The notes: generated by a model from the sequence alone, not told the origin. A stretch of DNA of 64,000 nt from DASQPR01 sp963797675 (GCA_963797675.1 CAWCQQ010000013.1:315138-379137); one strand, 5' to 3'; positions 9,950 to 20,590 are shown, numbered from the stretch's first letter. Numbers and translations are program-made.

Positions 9950-11115
9950 ATGACACGCGGCACCCACCCCCCGCGCGGTCGACGATTCCGTGTGATCGCC
10001 GCCACAGTCGCGGTGGCGACCACGCTCGCGCTCACCGCGTGCGCCTCGGCCACGGTCACCTGGGTACCGGCCGGACACCCCGCATCAGCGCCGTCGTCCA
10101 CACCGGTCGCGAAGCCGTCGATCAAGGCCGGCGCGACCGCCGCCGCCGGTGCCACGTTCACGCTCTCCGCGGTCGGCGACACGATCATCGCCTCGGCGCC
10201 GAACTACCTTCCGCCGAACGGTGGCGCCGGGATGTTCGACAGCCTGTCCGGCGCACTGCACTCCGACCTGCAGATGGCGAACCTCGAAGAGCCGATCACC
10301 GACGTCACCACGTCGACGAAGTGCGCCGCCGCATCGCTCGGCAAGACCTGCTTCGCCTACCGGGCCCCGACGTCGTACGCGGCGGTGCTCCACGACGCCG
10401 GTTTCGACCTGGTCAACCTCGCGAACAACCACGCGCTCGACTACGGCCCGAACGGCCACAGCCAGACCGAACAGGCACTCACCGCAGCCGGCGTGCGGTA
10501 CACCGGTACGCCCGGCTACATCCCGATCGTCACGGTCAAGGGCATCAAGGTGGCGGTCCTCGGATTTGCGCCGTACGCGTGGGCGAACAACCTGCTCAAC
10601 ATCCGATCCGACCAGGCACTCGTGGCGAAGGCCAGGACGATGGCGGACGTCGTGATCGTGCAGGCGCACATGGGTGGCGAGGGCAAGGCCTACCAGCACG
10701 TCACGCCCGGCAACCAGATCTTCCTGGGTGAGAATCGGGGCGACGCGATCGCATTCAGCCATGCGATGATCGACGCCGGAGCCGATCTCGTGATCGGACA
10801 CAGCCCACACGTCCTGCGCGGGATGGAGTTCTACAAGGGTCACCTGATCGCCTACAGCCTCGGCAACTTCGACGGCTACCACGCACTGAGCGTCAGCGGC
10901 GTGAACGGGATCTCGATGATCCTGCGGGTGACGCTCCGCGCAGACGGCTCATTCGTCGCGGCAATGTCGTACCGATCACGCTGGCCCCGCCGGGCGTACC
11001 GTCGCTCGACCCGAAGGACCAGGCAATTCCCATGATCCAGTCGTTGACCGCGGACGACTTCCCGACCACCGGCGCAGAGATTTCGAACACCGGCATGGTG
11101 GCGCCGAATCCGTAG
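9950..11115 (+). CDS. CapA-family lipoprotein (poly-gamma-glutamate-synthesis type metallophosphatase fold)
   Basis: Begins MTRGTHPPRGRRFRVIAA with an export signal and a lipobox, LTAC, so it is probably a lipoprotein. The body matches the CapA/PgsA family: LSAVGDTIIASAPNYLP, QMANLEEPIT, FDLVNLANNHALDYG, ADVVIVQAHMGGEGKAY and AGADLVIGHSPHVLRGMEFY with IAYSLGNFDGY. The conserved Asp, Asn-His and Gly-His residues belong to a calcineurin-like fold. An indel near 10965 moves the tail to VVPITLAPPGVPSLDPKDQA, ending at TAG 11113. RBS GCGGAGG precedes ATG 9950. UDP-glucose dehydrogenase follows after 29 bases, suggesting a surface polysaccharide or capsule role. Confidence 0.75.
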
Positions 11116-11144
11116 CTCGCACACGAAGAGTAAGGTCCTCCCGC

Positions 11145-12509
<1,365 letters not shown>

Positions 12510-12569
12510 GTTTTCCGGACCGACCTTCGGTGGATGAGTCGTGTCGGCGGCAGCCGCTACGATGCGCCC

Positions 12570-14252
12570 ATGAGACGCCGCTACATCGTCTGTGGAGACA
12601 ACACGCTCGCATTTCGGCTCATCACCGAATTGCGTACGTTGCCGGACACGGATGTGACCGTCGTGATGCGACGGTCGCAGGTCACCAGCGAGGCGCCGAT
12701 CGAGTCGCTGCCCGGCATCGAGCTGATCGTGACCGACCACCTGGACGCCGAGACGCTGCAGCGCGCCCGGATCACCGATAGCGAGGCGATCGCGCTCACC
12801 GATCAGAACGACGTCGCCAACCTCGACACGGCGCTGCTGGTCCGCGAGGTCGCTCCGCACGTGCGCATCGTCCTGCGCATGTTCGACGAGGTGCTGGCCG
12901 ACGCCGTGCACGAGCTGGTCAGTGACTGCGCGGTGCTGTCCGCAACCGCGGTCGCAGCGCCCGCGTTCGTCGCGGCAGCGGTCGGCAGCGAGGCACCGAT
13001 CCCCTTGCGCCTCTTCAACCGCATGGTGTATGTGATGAGCCGCACCCAGGCCCGCCCGGAGGATGTCCTCTGTGGACTCGCCGTCACCGCCGGCGTGCAC
13101 GAGCCGTTCGTCCTGCCCGAGGATCAGATCGAGGCCGATCTCGTGCTGAGCGGCGGCACCGGGCCGGGTGCCGCGCTGGCGGCCGCCTCAACCGGCGACG
13201 TGCACCGCCGGGGCCACCGGCGCGCGCTCCTCGTCATGCTGGCACTCGTCGCTCGGCGGCTGCGCCTCGTCGTGGTGGCACTTCTGGCCATCATCGTGGC
13301 GGGCACCGCGATCCTCACACCGCTGGCCCACCTCAATCTGTGGCAGGGCTTCTACGTGACCGTGCTGTCGACGTTCGGCGGCACCACACCGGACCTGTCC
13401 GCCAACCCCAGCCTGCAGGTGCTGCACATCCTGTTCACGGTCATCAGCATCGCGCTGATCCCGCTGGTCACGGCGACCGTCGTGGAGTCCGTGGTCAGCG
13501 CGCGGCTCGCGATCTCCGGTGGCGGCCTGATCGGCCCGATCGACTCGCACGTGATCGTGGCGGGCCTCGGCGACCTCGGTACGCGCGTGTTGACCGCACT
13601 CGATGATCTCGGCTTCGCGGTCGTCGGCATCGACCGTGACCCGAGCGCCCGCGGTGTCGAGGTCGCCCGCGAGCGGCACGTTCCGGTGATCGTCGGGGAT
13701 CTCGGCAGGCAGGCGACGCTGGGATCGGCGTCCGTCGCCACGGCGCGCAGCCTCGTCGTCCTAACCAGCAGTGATCTCGCCAACGTGCAGACGGCGTTGC
13801 TGGCCCGCAAGGTCAATCCGGACATCCGGCCGGCGCTGCGACTGTTCGACGGCGACTTCGCCGAACGAATCCAGCGGACGTTCTCGTTCACCACATCACG
13901 CAGCGTGTCCGCGCTCGCCGCGCCGTCGTTCGCGGCCGCGATGCTCGATCACGAGGTCGTCGCGACGATCCCGGTCCACCGCCGGGTGCTGCTCGTCGCA
14001 GAGATCCCGGTCGGCGCCGGCTCCGAACTGGACGGCCGGACCGTCGGGGATCTGCAGCGCCCCGGCGTTGCCCGGGTGGTTGCGATCCGGACCGGGCGCG
14101 GTGCTCAGGTGCTCTGGGCGCCGCCGGCCGGGCGCAAGCTCACGCGTACCGACACGGTGCTGACCGTGAGCAGCCGGGACGGCCTCGGCGACCTGCTGCA
14201 CCGGGCGATTCCCGCCGCGACGGCCGTGCCGGCGATCACGCCGTTCGAATGA
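12570..14252 (+). CDS. Two-RCK (TrkA-N) ion channel-like membrane protein
   Basis: A 560-residue protein with an N-terminal Rossmann/TrkA-N domain (RYIVCGDNTLAFRLITEL, residues about 5-130). Two hydrophobic segments follow around residues 230-320 (LVVVALLAIIVAGTAILTPL and ILFTVISIALIPLVTATVVE), flanking FYVTVLSTFGGTTPDLSANP, which could be a pore loop. A second TrkA-N domain is DSHVIVAGLGDLGTRVLTAL plus DRDPSARGVEV, and a TrkA-C-like tail ends the protein. The classic TVGYG filter is absent, so the transported ion is unknown. ATG 12570 is chosen because the Rossmann strand begins right after it; the in-frame ATG at 12534 would add 12 unlike residues. Confidence 0.75.
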   Translation: MRRRYIVCGDNTLAFRLITELRTLPDTDVTVVMRRSQVTSEAPIESLPGIELIVTDHLDAETLQRARITDSEAIALTDQNDVANLDTALLVREVAPHVRIVLRMFDEVLADAVHELVSDCAVLSATAVAAPAFVAAAVGSEAPIPLRLFNRMVYVMSRTQARPEDVLCGLAVTAGVHEPFVLPEDQIEADLVLSGGTGPGAALAAASTGDVHRRGHRRALLVMLALVARRLRLVVVALLAIIVAGTAILTPLAHLNLWQGFYVTVLSTFGGTTPDLSANPSLQVLHILFTVISIALIPLVTATVVESVVSARLAISGGGLIGPIDSHVIVAGLGDLGTRVLTALDDLGFAVVGIDRDPSARGVEVARERHVPVIVGDLGRQATLGSASVATARSLVVLTSSDLANVQTALLARKVNPDIRPALRLFDGDFAERIQRTFSFTTSRSVSALAAPSFAAAMLDHEVVATIPVHRRVLLVAEIPVGAGSELDGRTVGDLQRPGVARVVAIRTGRGAQVLWAPPAGRKLTRTDTVLTVSSRDGLGDLLHRAIPAATAVPAITPFE

Positions 14253-14490
14253 CGGTCGATGAGGTCCGCCGCCTCTCATTCATGAAAGTTACAACGACCG
14301 TCGTGGCGCCGGCCGCGGGCGGCCGGATCGCCGGCACGCGTCGGTAGATCACCGCCGGTTCGCGTTTGCCGTGCTGGCGGCGGTCGCTGGTCCCGACCGT
14401 CCGGGTACGGCCGGCGGGCGCCGGAGCGGATATGCCGCGAGCTAACCGACGCAGATATGTCGATGCCTTTACAGACCGGTGACACCACCG

Positions 14491-14514
14491 TTAAATCATC
14501 GATTAAATCATCGA
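14491..14514. repeat. 12-bp tandem direct repeat upstream of cellulases
   Basis: TTAAATCATCGA occurs twice head to tail (14491-14502 and 14503-14514), 22 bases upstream of the CebR box. It is A+T-rich within a GC-rich genome. It may be an activator site or part of the promoter; no known regulator is recognised. Confidence 0.6.
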
Positions 14515-14536
14515 TGCCAATATCTGCGGCCATCGA

Positions 14537-14550
14537 TGGGAGCGCTCCCA
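14537..14550. promoter_or_regulatory. CebR/CelR operator
   Basis: TGGGAGCGCTCCCA is a perfect palindrome identical to the 14-bp box bound by LacI-family CebR (Streptomyces) and CelR (Thermobifida), which repress cellulase genes until cellobiose is present. It lies 60 bases upstream of the GH6 start, so the GH6-GH12 pair is predicted to be cellobiose-inducible. The regulator gene itself is not in the window. Confidence 0.85.
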
Positions 14551-14609
14551 TGTTCCAGGAGTGCTTCTACCTGCGTCAATGGACAGATTTCGTCACGTGA
14601 AGGAGCCCC

Positions 14610-17144
14610 ATGCAACTGAGTTCACGTCCCCCTCGAATTCGACACGGCCGCATTATGGGTGCCGCGGCCATCCTGGTCGCCGCGCTGCTCGGACCGGTCA
14701 TCGCGGCCCAGCCGGCGGCGGCGGCGACGCACGTCGCCAACCCGTTCGTCGGCGCGACGCAGTATCTGAGCCCGGACTACACCGCCGAGGTCATGGCGCA
14801 GGCCAATGCCGACGGCGGCACGCTCGGTGCGGCCGAGGCGAAGGTCGCGACCAACCCGACCGCAGTGTGGATGGACAAGATCGCCGCGATCGCCGGCGAC
14901 AGCGTCCACCACGGCCTGCAGTTCCACCTCGACACCGCGTTGACGCAGGTGCAGGGAACGACACCGGAGACGATCGAGATCGTCATCTACGACCTCCCCG
15001 GTCGTGACTGCGCCGCGCTGGCGTCGAACGGCGAGATCCCGGCGACCGCGGCCGGTCTCACCGAGTACGAAACGCAGTACATCGACCCGATCGCCGCGAT
15101 GATGGCGACCGCGAAGTACGCGAACCTCCGGATCGTCGCAATCATCGAACCGGATTCGCTGCCGAACGCCGTCACGAACCAGAGCAAGCCGGCCTGTGCG
15201 ACGGCGACACCGTTCTACGAGACCGGCGTCGAGTACGCGTTGAACAAGCTGCACGCGATCTCCAACGTGTACACCTACGTGGACATCGCGCACTCGGCAT
15301 GGCTGGGCTGGCCGAGCAACCTGCAACCGGCCGCCAACGAGCTCGCCAAGGTGGCGAAGGCCACCACGGCCGGTGTCGCCAGCGTGGACGGGTTCATCAG
15401 CGACACGGCGAACACCACTCCGACCACGGAGCCGTTCCTGCCGAACCCGACGCTCAACGTCGGTGGCAACCCGCTCGATTCGGTCACGTTCTACCAGTTC
15501 AACCCGACCTTCGACGAGCAGACGTACGACAACCTGATGTACACCGCGCTGGTCACCGCCGGGTTCCCGTCCACGATCGGGATCCTGATCGACACGTCCC
15601 GTAACGGCTGGGGCGGCTCGGCCCGACCGACCGCGCTGAACAGCACCCCGACCACCGCAACCGCCTACGTCGCGGCCAACAAGATCGACCAGCGGCCGTT
15701 CCGTGGCGACTGGTGCAACCAGAACGGCGCAGGTATCGGCGCCCGACCGGTCGCACAGCCCTTCGGCGCCTCGGCGCACATCATCGCGTTCGTCTGGATC
15801 AAGCCCCCGGGCGAGTCCGACGGCGACTACCCCACCGCCACGCACACCCACGGTGACCCGCACTGCGACCCGAACAGCACGAACACGGACGGCAACGGCG
15901 GCACGTACGCGACCGGCGCCATCCCCGGCTTCGACGTACCGGCCGGGCAGTGGTTCGCGTTCCAGTTCCAGCAGCTCGTCACGAACGCCTTCCCGGCGCT
16001 CGGCGCGGTTGCCGGCAGCGTCACCGTCACCAACCCGGGTAGCCAGACCGGCACGGTCGGCACGGCGAAGAGCCTGCAGATCTCCGCTGTGGACACCGCC
16101 GGGGGCACCTTGTCCTACGCGGCGACCGGTCTTCCGGCCGGCCTGTCGATCAGCAGCTCGACCGGGCTGATCTCGGGTACGCCGACCACCGCCGGCACGT
16201 CGAGCGTGACGGTCACCGCGACCGACTCGACCGGTCCGTCCGGCACGGCCGCATTCACCTGGACCGTCAGTGCAGCCGGGGCGAACACCGTCACGGTCAC
16301 CAACCCGGGTAGCCAGACCGGCACGGTCGGCACGGCGAAGAGCCTGCAGATCTCGGCCACCGATTCGGCATCCGGCCAGACCCTGACCTACACCGCGACC
16401 GGCCTGCCGTCCGGGCTCTCGATCAGCAGCTCGACCGGGCTGATCTCGGGTACGCCGACCATCACCGGTACGTCGAGCGTGACGGTCACCGCGAAGGACA
16501 CCACCAACGCGTCCGGCTCGGCGTCGTTCTCCTGGACCGTGAATGCGGCCGGGGCGAACACCGTCACGGTCACCAACCCGGGTAGCCAGACCGGCACGGT
16601 CGGCACGGCGAAGAGCCTGCAGATCTCGGCCACCGATTCGGCATCCGGCCAGACCCTGACCTACACCGCGACCGGCCTGCCGGCCGGGCTCTCGATCAGC
16701 AGCTCGACCGGGCTGATCTCCGGAACACCGACCACGGCGGCCACCTCAACCGTGACGGTCACCGCGAAGGACACCACCAACGCATCCGGCTCGGCGTCGT
16801 TCACCTGGACGGTGTCGGGCAGCGGTGGCGGCGGTAGCGGTGCCCAGTGCACCGCGACCTACACGATCTCCAACGACTGGGGCACCGGCTTCACCGCCAA
16901 CGTCACGGTCACCAACACCGGTACGACTTCCACCTCGACGTGGAAGGTCACCTGGACGTTCGGTGGCAACCAGCTGATCACGAACGAGTGGAACGCCAGC
17001 GGCACGCAGTCCGGCGCAACCGAGACCGCGCTCAACATGCCGTACAACAACGTGATCGCGCCCGGTGGTAACACCGCGTTCGGATTCCAGGCCAGCTACA
17101 CCGGAACGAACGCAGTACCGACCGCTACCTGCGTCGCCAGCTGA
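14610..17144 (+). CDS. Secreted GH6 cellulase with three Ig-like repeats and CBM2
   Basis: An intact 844-residue secreted enzyme. Signal peptide at about 1-39. GH6 domain at about 45-455 with VIYDLPGRDCAALASNGE (Asp133 region), the family signature AIIEPDSLPN (Asp182), DTSRNGWGG and WIKPPGESDG (396-405). Three near-identical Ig-like (He_PIG-type) repeats start at Val471, Val561 and Val652. A Gly/Ser linker leads to CBM2 (about 745-844) with the conserved CTATYTISNDWGTGFTANVT and GFQASYTG. GH6 enzymes attack beta-1,4-glucan, as a cellobiohydrolase or endoglucanase; the mode cannot be decided here. It is probably co-transcribed with the GH12 gene 27 bases downstream. Confidence 0.92.
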   Translation: MQLSSRPPRIRHGRIMGAAAILVAALLGPVIAAQPAAAATHVANPFVGATQYLSPDYTAEVMAQANADGGTLGAAEAKVATNPTAVWMDKIAAIAGDSVHHGLQFHLDTALTQVQGTTPETIEIVIYDLPGRDCAALASNGEIPATAAGLTEYETQYIDPIAAMMATAKYANLRIVAIIEPDSLPNAVTNQSKPACATATPFYETGVEYALNKLHAISNVYTYVDIAHSAWLGWPSNLQPAANELAKVAKATTAGVASVDGFISDTANTTPTTEPFLPNPTLNVGGNPLDSVTFYQFNPTFDEQTYDNLMYTALVTAGFPSTIGILIDTSRNGWGGSARPTALNSTPTTATAYVAANKIDQRPFRGDWCNQNGAGIGARPVAQPFGASAHIIAFVWIKPPGESDGDYPTATHTHGDPHCDPNSTNTDGNGGTYATGAIPGFDVPAGQWFAFQFQQLVTNAFPALGAVAGSVTVTNPGSQTGTVGTAKSLQISAVDTAGGTLSYAATGLPAGLSISSSTGLISGTPTTAGTSSVTVTATDSTGPSGTAAFTWTVSAAGANTVTVTNPGSQTGTVGTAKSLQISATDSASGQTLTYTATGLPSGLSISSSTGLISGTPTITGTSSVTVTAKDTTNASGSASFSWTVNAAGANTVTVTNPGSQTGTVGTAKSLQISATDSASGQTLTYTATGLPAGLSISSSTGLISGTPTTAATSTVTVTAKDTTNASGSASFTWTVSGSGGGGSGAQCTATYTISNDWGTGFTANVTVTNTGTTSTSTWKVTWTFGGNQLITNEWNASGTQSGATETALNMPYNNVIAPGGNTAFGFQASYTGTNAVPTATCVAS
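16020..16820 (+). repeat. Three tandem Ig-like coding repeats (270 and 273 bp)
   Basis: Units start at 16020, 16290 and 16563, encoding VTVTNPGSQTGTVGTAKSLQ and what follows. Units two and three are nearly identical at DNA level, with long identical runs such as those starting at 16290 and 16563; unit one diverges mainly in its middle. This points to a recent internal duplication of a spacer domain between the GH6 and CBM2 modules. Confidence 0.9.
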
Positions 17145-17171
17145 TCCTCGCCGCGGAAAGAAAGGAGTGAA

Positions 17172-18326
17172 ATGTTACGTCCCCTTCGAACGCTCGCGCT
17201 GGCCGGTTTGCTCGTCCTCGGCTCGGGTGCGATGGTGATCGCAGCCACGACCGGCGCTTCTGCGGCAACCCAGATCTGTGACCAGTTCGGGACCACGACC
17301 GTCGGCGGCAAGTACATCGTGCAGAACAACCGGTGGGGCACCAGCGCCACCCAGTGCATCAATGTCACCGACACCGGCTTCTCCATCGCCGAGCAGGACG
17401 GCACCGGCAACCTCGGTGGTGCTCCGGTGTCGTACCCGTCGATCTATCTCGGCTGCCACTACAGCAACTGCAGTCCGGGGTCGCCCTTACCGGCACAGAT
17501 CAGCAAGATCAGCACAGCACCGAGCAGTATCAGCGACACCTATCCCAGCTCGGGGACCTACGACGCCTCGTACGACATCTGGCTCAATGCAACCACGGAT
17601 GTCAGCGGCGTCCAGGACACCGAGATCATGATCTGGCTGAACCACACCGGTTCGATCCAGCCGATCGGATCGCCGACCGGATCGGCCACCATCGCCGGTC
17701 ACACGTGGACGGTATGGACCGGCAACAACGGCCAGAACAATGTGGTGTCGTACGTGCAGTCGGGCCTCACCAGCCTGAGCTTCAACGTGAAGGACTTCAT
17801 CTCCGACACGCTGAGCCGCAACTCCGCGTACGGCACGAGCGCCTGGTATCTGACCAGCATCCAGGCCGGCTTCGAACCGTGGGTCGGGGGTGTCGGCCTC
17901 ACCGTCAACAGCTTCTCGGCCGCCATCACCACCGGCGGCGGCGGTAACCCGACGCCGACACCCACGCCGACACCGACGCACACGCCGACACCTACCCCAA
18001 CGCCCAGCCCGACCGGGGGCGGCGGGGCCGGCGGTTGCAGCGCCACCTACTCCACCACGAATTCGTGGGCCGGAGGCTTCCAGGGCGGCGTGACGGTCAA
18101 GGCCGGAGCCAGCGCAATCCACGGCTGGACCACGAAATGGACGTTCTCGAACGGCCAGACGATCACCCAGCTCTGGAGCGGTACGTTGACCCAAAGCGGC
18201 AGTGCCGTCACGGTCGCGAACCTCAGCTACAACGGGCAGACTCCGGCCGGCGGGACCCAGACGTTCGGGTTCACCGCCAACGGGAGCGCGCCCACATCGC
18301 TCGCCGTGAGCTGCACCAGCTCATAA
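17172..18326 (+). CDS. Secreted GH12 endoglucanase with CBM2
   Basis: An intact 384-residue protein. Signal peptide 1-32 (LALAGLLVLGSGAMVIA). GH12 domain at about 35-252: WGTSATQCINV, SYDIWLNATTDVSGVQDTEI with nucleophile Glu151 in DTEIMIWLNHTG, and acid/base Glu235 in QAGFEPWVGG. A Pro-Thr linker (about 259-280) joins a C-terminal CBM2 (CSATYSTTNSWAGGFQGGVT). GH12 enzymes are small retaining endo-beta-1,4-glucanases or xyloglucanases. RBS AAAGGAG lies just upstream, 27 bases after the GH6 stop. Expression is predicted to follow the CebR box upstream of GH6. Confidence 0.92.
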   Translation: MLRPLRTLALAGLLVLGSGAMVIAATTGASAATQICDQFGTTTVGGKYIVQNNRWGTSATQCINVTDTGFSIAEQDGTGNLGGAPVSYPSIYLGCHYSNCSPGSPLPAQISKISTAPSSISDTYPSSGTYDASYDIWLNATTDVSGVQDTEIMIWLNHTGSIQPIGSPTGSATIAGHTWTVWTGNNGQNNVVSYVQSGLTSLSFNVKDFISDTLSRNSAYGTSAWYLTSIQAGFEPWVGGVGLTVNSFSAAITTGGGGNPTPTPTPTPTHTPTPTPTPSPTGGGGAGGCSATYSTTNSWAGGFQGGVTVKAGASAIHGWTTKWTFSNGQTITQLWSGTLTQSGSAVTVANLSYNGQTPAGGTQTFGFTANGSAPTSLAVSCTSS

Positions 18327-18338
18327 CCAGCGGTAGCC

Positions 18339-18382
18339 GACGGGCATCTCGAGCGGATTCACTCCCGCTTGAGGTGCCCGTC
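18339..18382. terminator. Long inverted repeat at convergent ends of GH12 and pfkB genes
   Basis: The arm GACGGGCATCTCGAGCGG (18339-18356) pairs with CCCGCTTGAGGTGCCCGTC (18364-18382) with only two mismatched or G-U pairs. The hairpin follows the GH12 stop at 18326 and includes the last codons of the convergent kinase gene, so it probably acts as a shared terminator. Confidence 0.65.
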
Positions 18383-19306
18383 GTTCGCTTCAACCTCGGC
18401 CGCCGTCGGCGGATCGGCACCGAAACGAGCACAGGTCAACGCGGCCACGGTGCTCGCATAGTCGACCGCCGCACGCCACACATCCGGCGTTGCCGATGTC
18501 AGCCGGGCGACCGGATCGGAGCCGAGCGCATCAGCGCCGGCGAGCGCGCTCAGCAGACCGGCGGTAAATGCGTCCCCGGCACCGACCGTGTCGACCACGG
18601 TGACCGGCCGCGCCGGTGTCCGTACCGCGACGCCGTCCGGCGGCAGCAGATAGACCCCGTCGCCGCCGAGCGTCACGACGACGCACGTCGCGCCGGCCGC
18701 TTGCCACGATGCGGCGATCTCGGCAACCGTCCGGCCCGGATACAGCCACATCACGTCCTCCTGGCTCGCCTTGACCAGTTGGGCGTGGCGGATCTGCCGC
18801 TCGATCCGAAGCCGCTCGGCGTCCCGGTCGTCACAGATCGACGGGCGCAGGTTGATATCGATGGACACCGTGACCGGCACGGCCGACAGCATCTCTTCGA
18901 GGACATCGGCGCCCGGCGCCAATGACAGCGCCAACGATCCGGAGTGCACCGCCCGTACGCCGTCCCAGGTCGCCGGCAGCTGCTCGCGCCGCCACTGCCA
19001 GTCGGCCGTACCGGCGAGGTAGAACGCGTACTCGGCGTGGCCGTGCTGATCGAGGGATGCGATCGCGAGCGATGTCGGCTCGGTCGCATCGACGCTCCAC
19101 GTGAGATCGACTCCGTTGTCCGCCAGGTACGTGCGGATCCGCTGGCCGAACGGGTCGGCGCTGATCCGGGCGAGCAGCCGGACCCGTTGCTGCAGGCGCG
19201 CAAGTCCGACCGCGACGTTGGCCGGCGATCCACCGACCACCGCACGGTAGCCGTCGTCCCCGCTGGACACGAGGTCGATCAGTGCCTCTCCGGCGACGAC
19301 GATCAC
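18359..19306 (-). CDS. PfkB-family sugar kinase (fructokinase-like)
   Basis: A 315-residue ribokinase-family kinase. Seen: IVVAGEALIDLVSSGDDGYR, GGSPANVAVGLARLQQRVRL (PfkB signature 1), INLRPSICDDRDAERLRIER, and the anion-hole/catalytic motif TVVDTVGAGDAFTAGLLSAL with the catalytic Asp. It probably phosphorylates fructose or a similar sugar. The GTG at 19306 is chosen because GGAGG sits 9 bases upstream and the family's first strand follows directly; an upstream ATG at 19387 would add a non-family leader. Methylglyoxal synthase is encoded 131 bases upstream in the same direction. Confidence 0.85.
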   Translation of the reverse strand: MIVVAGEALIDLVSSGDDGYRAVVGGSPANVAVGLARLQQRVRLLARISADPFGQRIRTYLADNGVDLTWSVDATEPTSLAIASLDQHGHAEYAFYLAGTADWQWRREQLPATWDGVRAVHSGSLALSLAPGADVLEEMLSAVPVTVSIDINLRPSICDDRDAERLRIERQIRHAQLVKASQEDVMWLYPGRTVAEIAASWQAAGATCVVVTLGGDGVYLLPPDGVAVRTPARPVTVVDTVGAGDAFTAGLLSALAGADALGSDPVARLTSATPDVWRAAVDYASTVAALTCARFGADPPTAAEVEANDGHLKRE

Positions 19307-19437
19307 GGTGCTACCTCCGGTTGGGCGTACGGCGGCACAAAACGCGACGCCACCCGACAGCCTGACACACTTGATCATGCCAGTCACACGTGGATCCCGG
19401 CGACGTGGCTCCTCCGGTTCTTCGACTATCTGTGACG

Positions 19438-19866
19438 TCAGGCGATGGCGAGCGCCTTGCCGACTACGTGCGGATGGTCGAGCAGGGGTGACGAGATGAT
19501 GTAGTCAGCGGTGGCCCGATTGCAGGCCACCGGAATGTTCGCCAGGACTGCGATCCGCAGCAGCGCTCGTACGTCCGGTTCGTGGGGTTGGGCGGCGAGT
19601 GGATCCCAGAAGAACACCAGCAGGTCGACCTCGCCTTCGGCGATCCGGGAACCGATCTGCTGGTCGCCGCCGAGCGGGCCGCTGCGCAGCCGGGCGACCG
19701 ATAGGCCGACGTGGTCGATGAGTAGCCCTCCGGTCGTACCGGTCGCGTAGAGGCGATGCCGGGCGAGGGTGCCGCGGTTGAACGCCGCCCAATCCACCAT
19801 GTCTTGCTTGCAACTGTCGTGGGCGACGAGAGCAATTCCGCGCTGGACGAACGGTTGCGCAGTCAT
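19438..19866 (-). CDS. mgsA: Methylglyoxal synthase
   Basis: Converts dihydroxyacetone phosphate to methylglyoxal and phosphate, a bypass of lower glycolysis. The 142-residue protein shows IALVAHDSCKQDMVDWA, LYATGTTGGLL (phosphate loop), SGPLGGDQQIGSRIAEGEVD with the likely catalytic Asp68, FFWDPLAAQPHEPDVRALLR with His95, and NIPVACNRATADYIISS. All are hallmark motifs, and the length is slightly short of E. coli MgsA (152). ATG 19866 has AGGAGG just upstream. Pairing with a sugar kinase suggests a role in relieving sugar-phosphate overload. Confidence 0.9.
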   Translation of the reverse strand: MTAQPFVQRGIALVAHDSCKQDMVDWAAFNRGTLARHRLYATGTTGGLLIDHVGLSVARLRSGPLGGDQQIGSRIAEGEVDLLVFFWDPLAAQPHEPDVRALLRIAVLANIPVACNRATADYIISSPLLDHPHVVGKALAIA

Positions 19867-19983
19867 CAATGCTGCCTCCTTAACCGTGTTCAGCCTGCAC
19901 GGACGACGTTTCTCCGCCATGAACGGCGCATGACGTGCCCGGTTTGGGCGATGTGACCCATGCAACATGCGGGCCGAGCACCG

Positions 19984-20496
19984 TCAAGCCGGATGCGGCA
20001 GGTCGATGACGTAGAACAGCAGGTCACCGCGGTCGTCGTGCTCGGTTCGATCCACCCGGAGGCCGAGGTGCTCGACGATGCGGCGGGACGGGGTGTTGTG
20101 CGGACGGATGCTCGCCCACACGCGGGTGATCCCGGACTCCGCGCACTCCCGCAGGACCGCCTGCGCCGCTTCGGTGGCAAATCCTTGACCACGATCGGAT
20201 GTGTCGATCAGGTAGCCGATTTCCGGCTCGGCATAGGCGGTGCGTCCTCGCAGCATCCCGCAGTTGCCGATCAGGCGGTTACTCTCTCGGGACCTGAGCG
20301 CGTACCAGCAGAGGCCGTGATCGCGCTGCGCGTCCATCCGGTTGCGGATCCATTGCTCGGTCTGCGCGATCGAGGTGAACGGCCCGGATCCGATGGTGTG
20401 GGTGAGCGGATCGGAGAAGAGTACGTGTAGGTCCGGCGCGTCCGACAGGGCGAACGGGGTCAGCTGGAGCCGCGCTGTCAGGATCGAGCTACGCAA
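19984..20496 (-). CDS. GNAT N-acetyltransferase (RimJ/RimL type)
   Basis: 170 residues. SSILTARLQLTPFALSDAPD opens it in the manner of RimJ/RimL-type acetyltransferases. It continues WYALRSRESNRLIGNCGMLR, EIGYLIDTSDRGQGFATEAA (acetyl-CoA loop, R/Q-x-x-G-x-A) and RVWASIRPHNTPSRRIVEHL. The acceptor could be a ribosomal-protein N-terminus, an amino sugar or another amine; it cannot be told. The start is TTG at 20496, supported by GGAGG at about 20501-20505 and the family-like beginning. It diverges from the alpha/beta hydrolase gene. Confidence 0.8.
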   Translation of the reverse strand: MRSSILTARLQLTPFALSDAPDLHVLFSDPLTHTIGSGPFTSIAQTEQWIRNRMDAQRDHGLCWYALRSRESNRLIGNCGMLRGRTAYAEPEIGYLIDTSDRGQGFATEAAQAVLRECAESGITRVWASIRPHNTPSRRIVEHLGLRVDRTEHDDRGDLLFYVIDLPHPA

Positions 20497-20590
20497 TTCG
20501 AGCCTCCGAGGTCAACCACGAGCTTAGTGATCTCGGTCGCGCTTGGGTGCCCGTGCTGCGACGAACCCGGACGAGGAGTTGACTATCGGG

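Larger units (their letters stand above)
14253..14609. other. Cellulase promoter region
   Basis: 357 bases without a gene between the channel-like gene and the GH6 cellulase. It holds a 12-bp tandem repeat (14491-14514) and a perfect CebR-type palindrome (14537-14550), described separately. The part from about 14455 to 14530 is distinctly A+T-richer than its surroundings, as expected for a promoter. A GGAG follows shortly before the GH6 ATG at 14610. Confidence 0.6.

Noticed and set aside
16020..16820. CRISPR-like or mobile repeat array
   Set aside because: The repeats are in-frame protein domains inside the cellulase gene, with no spacers.
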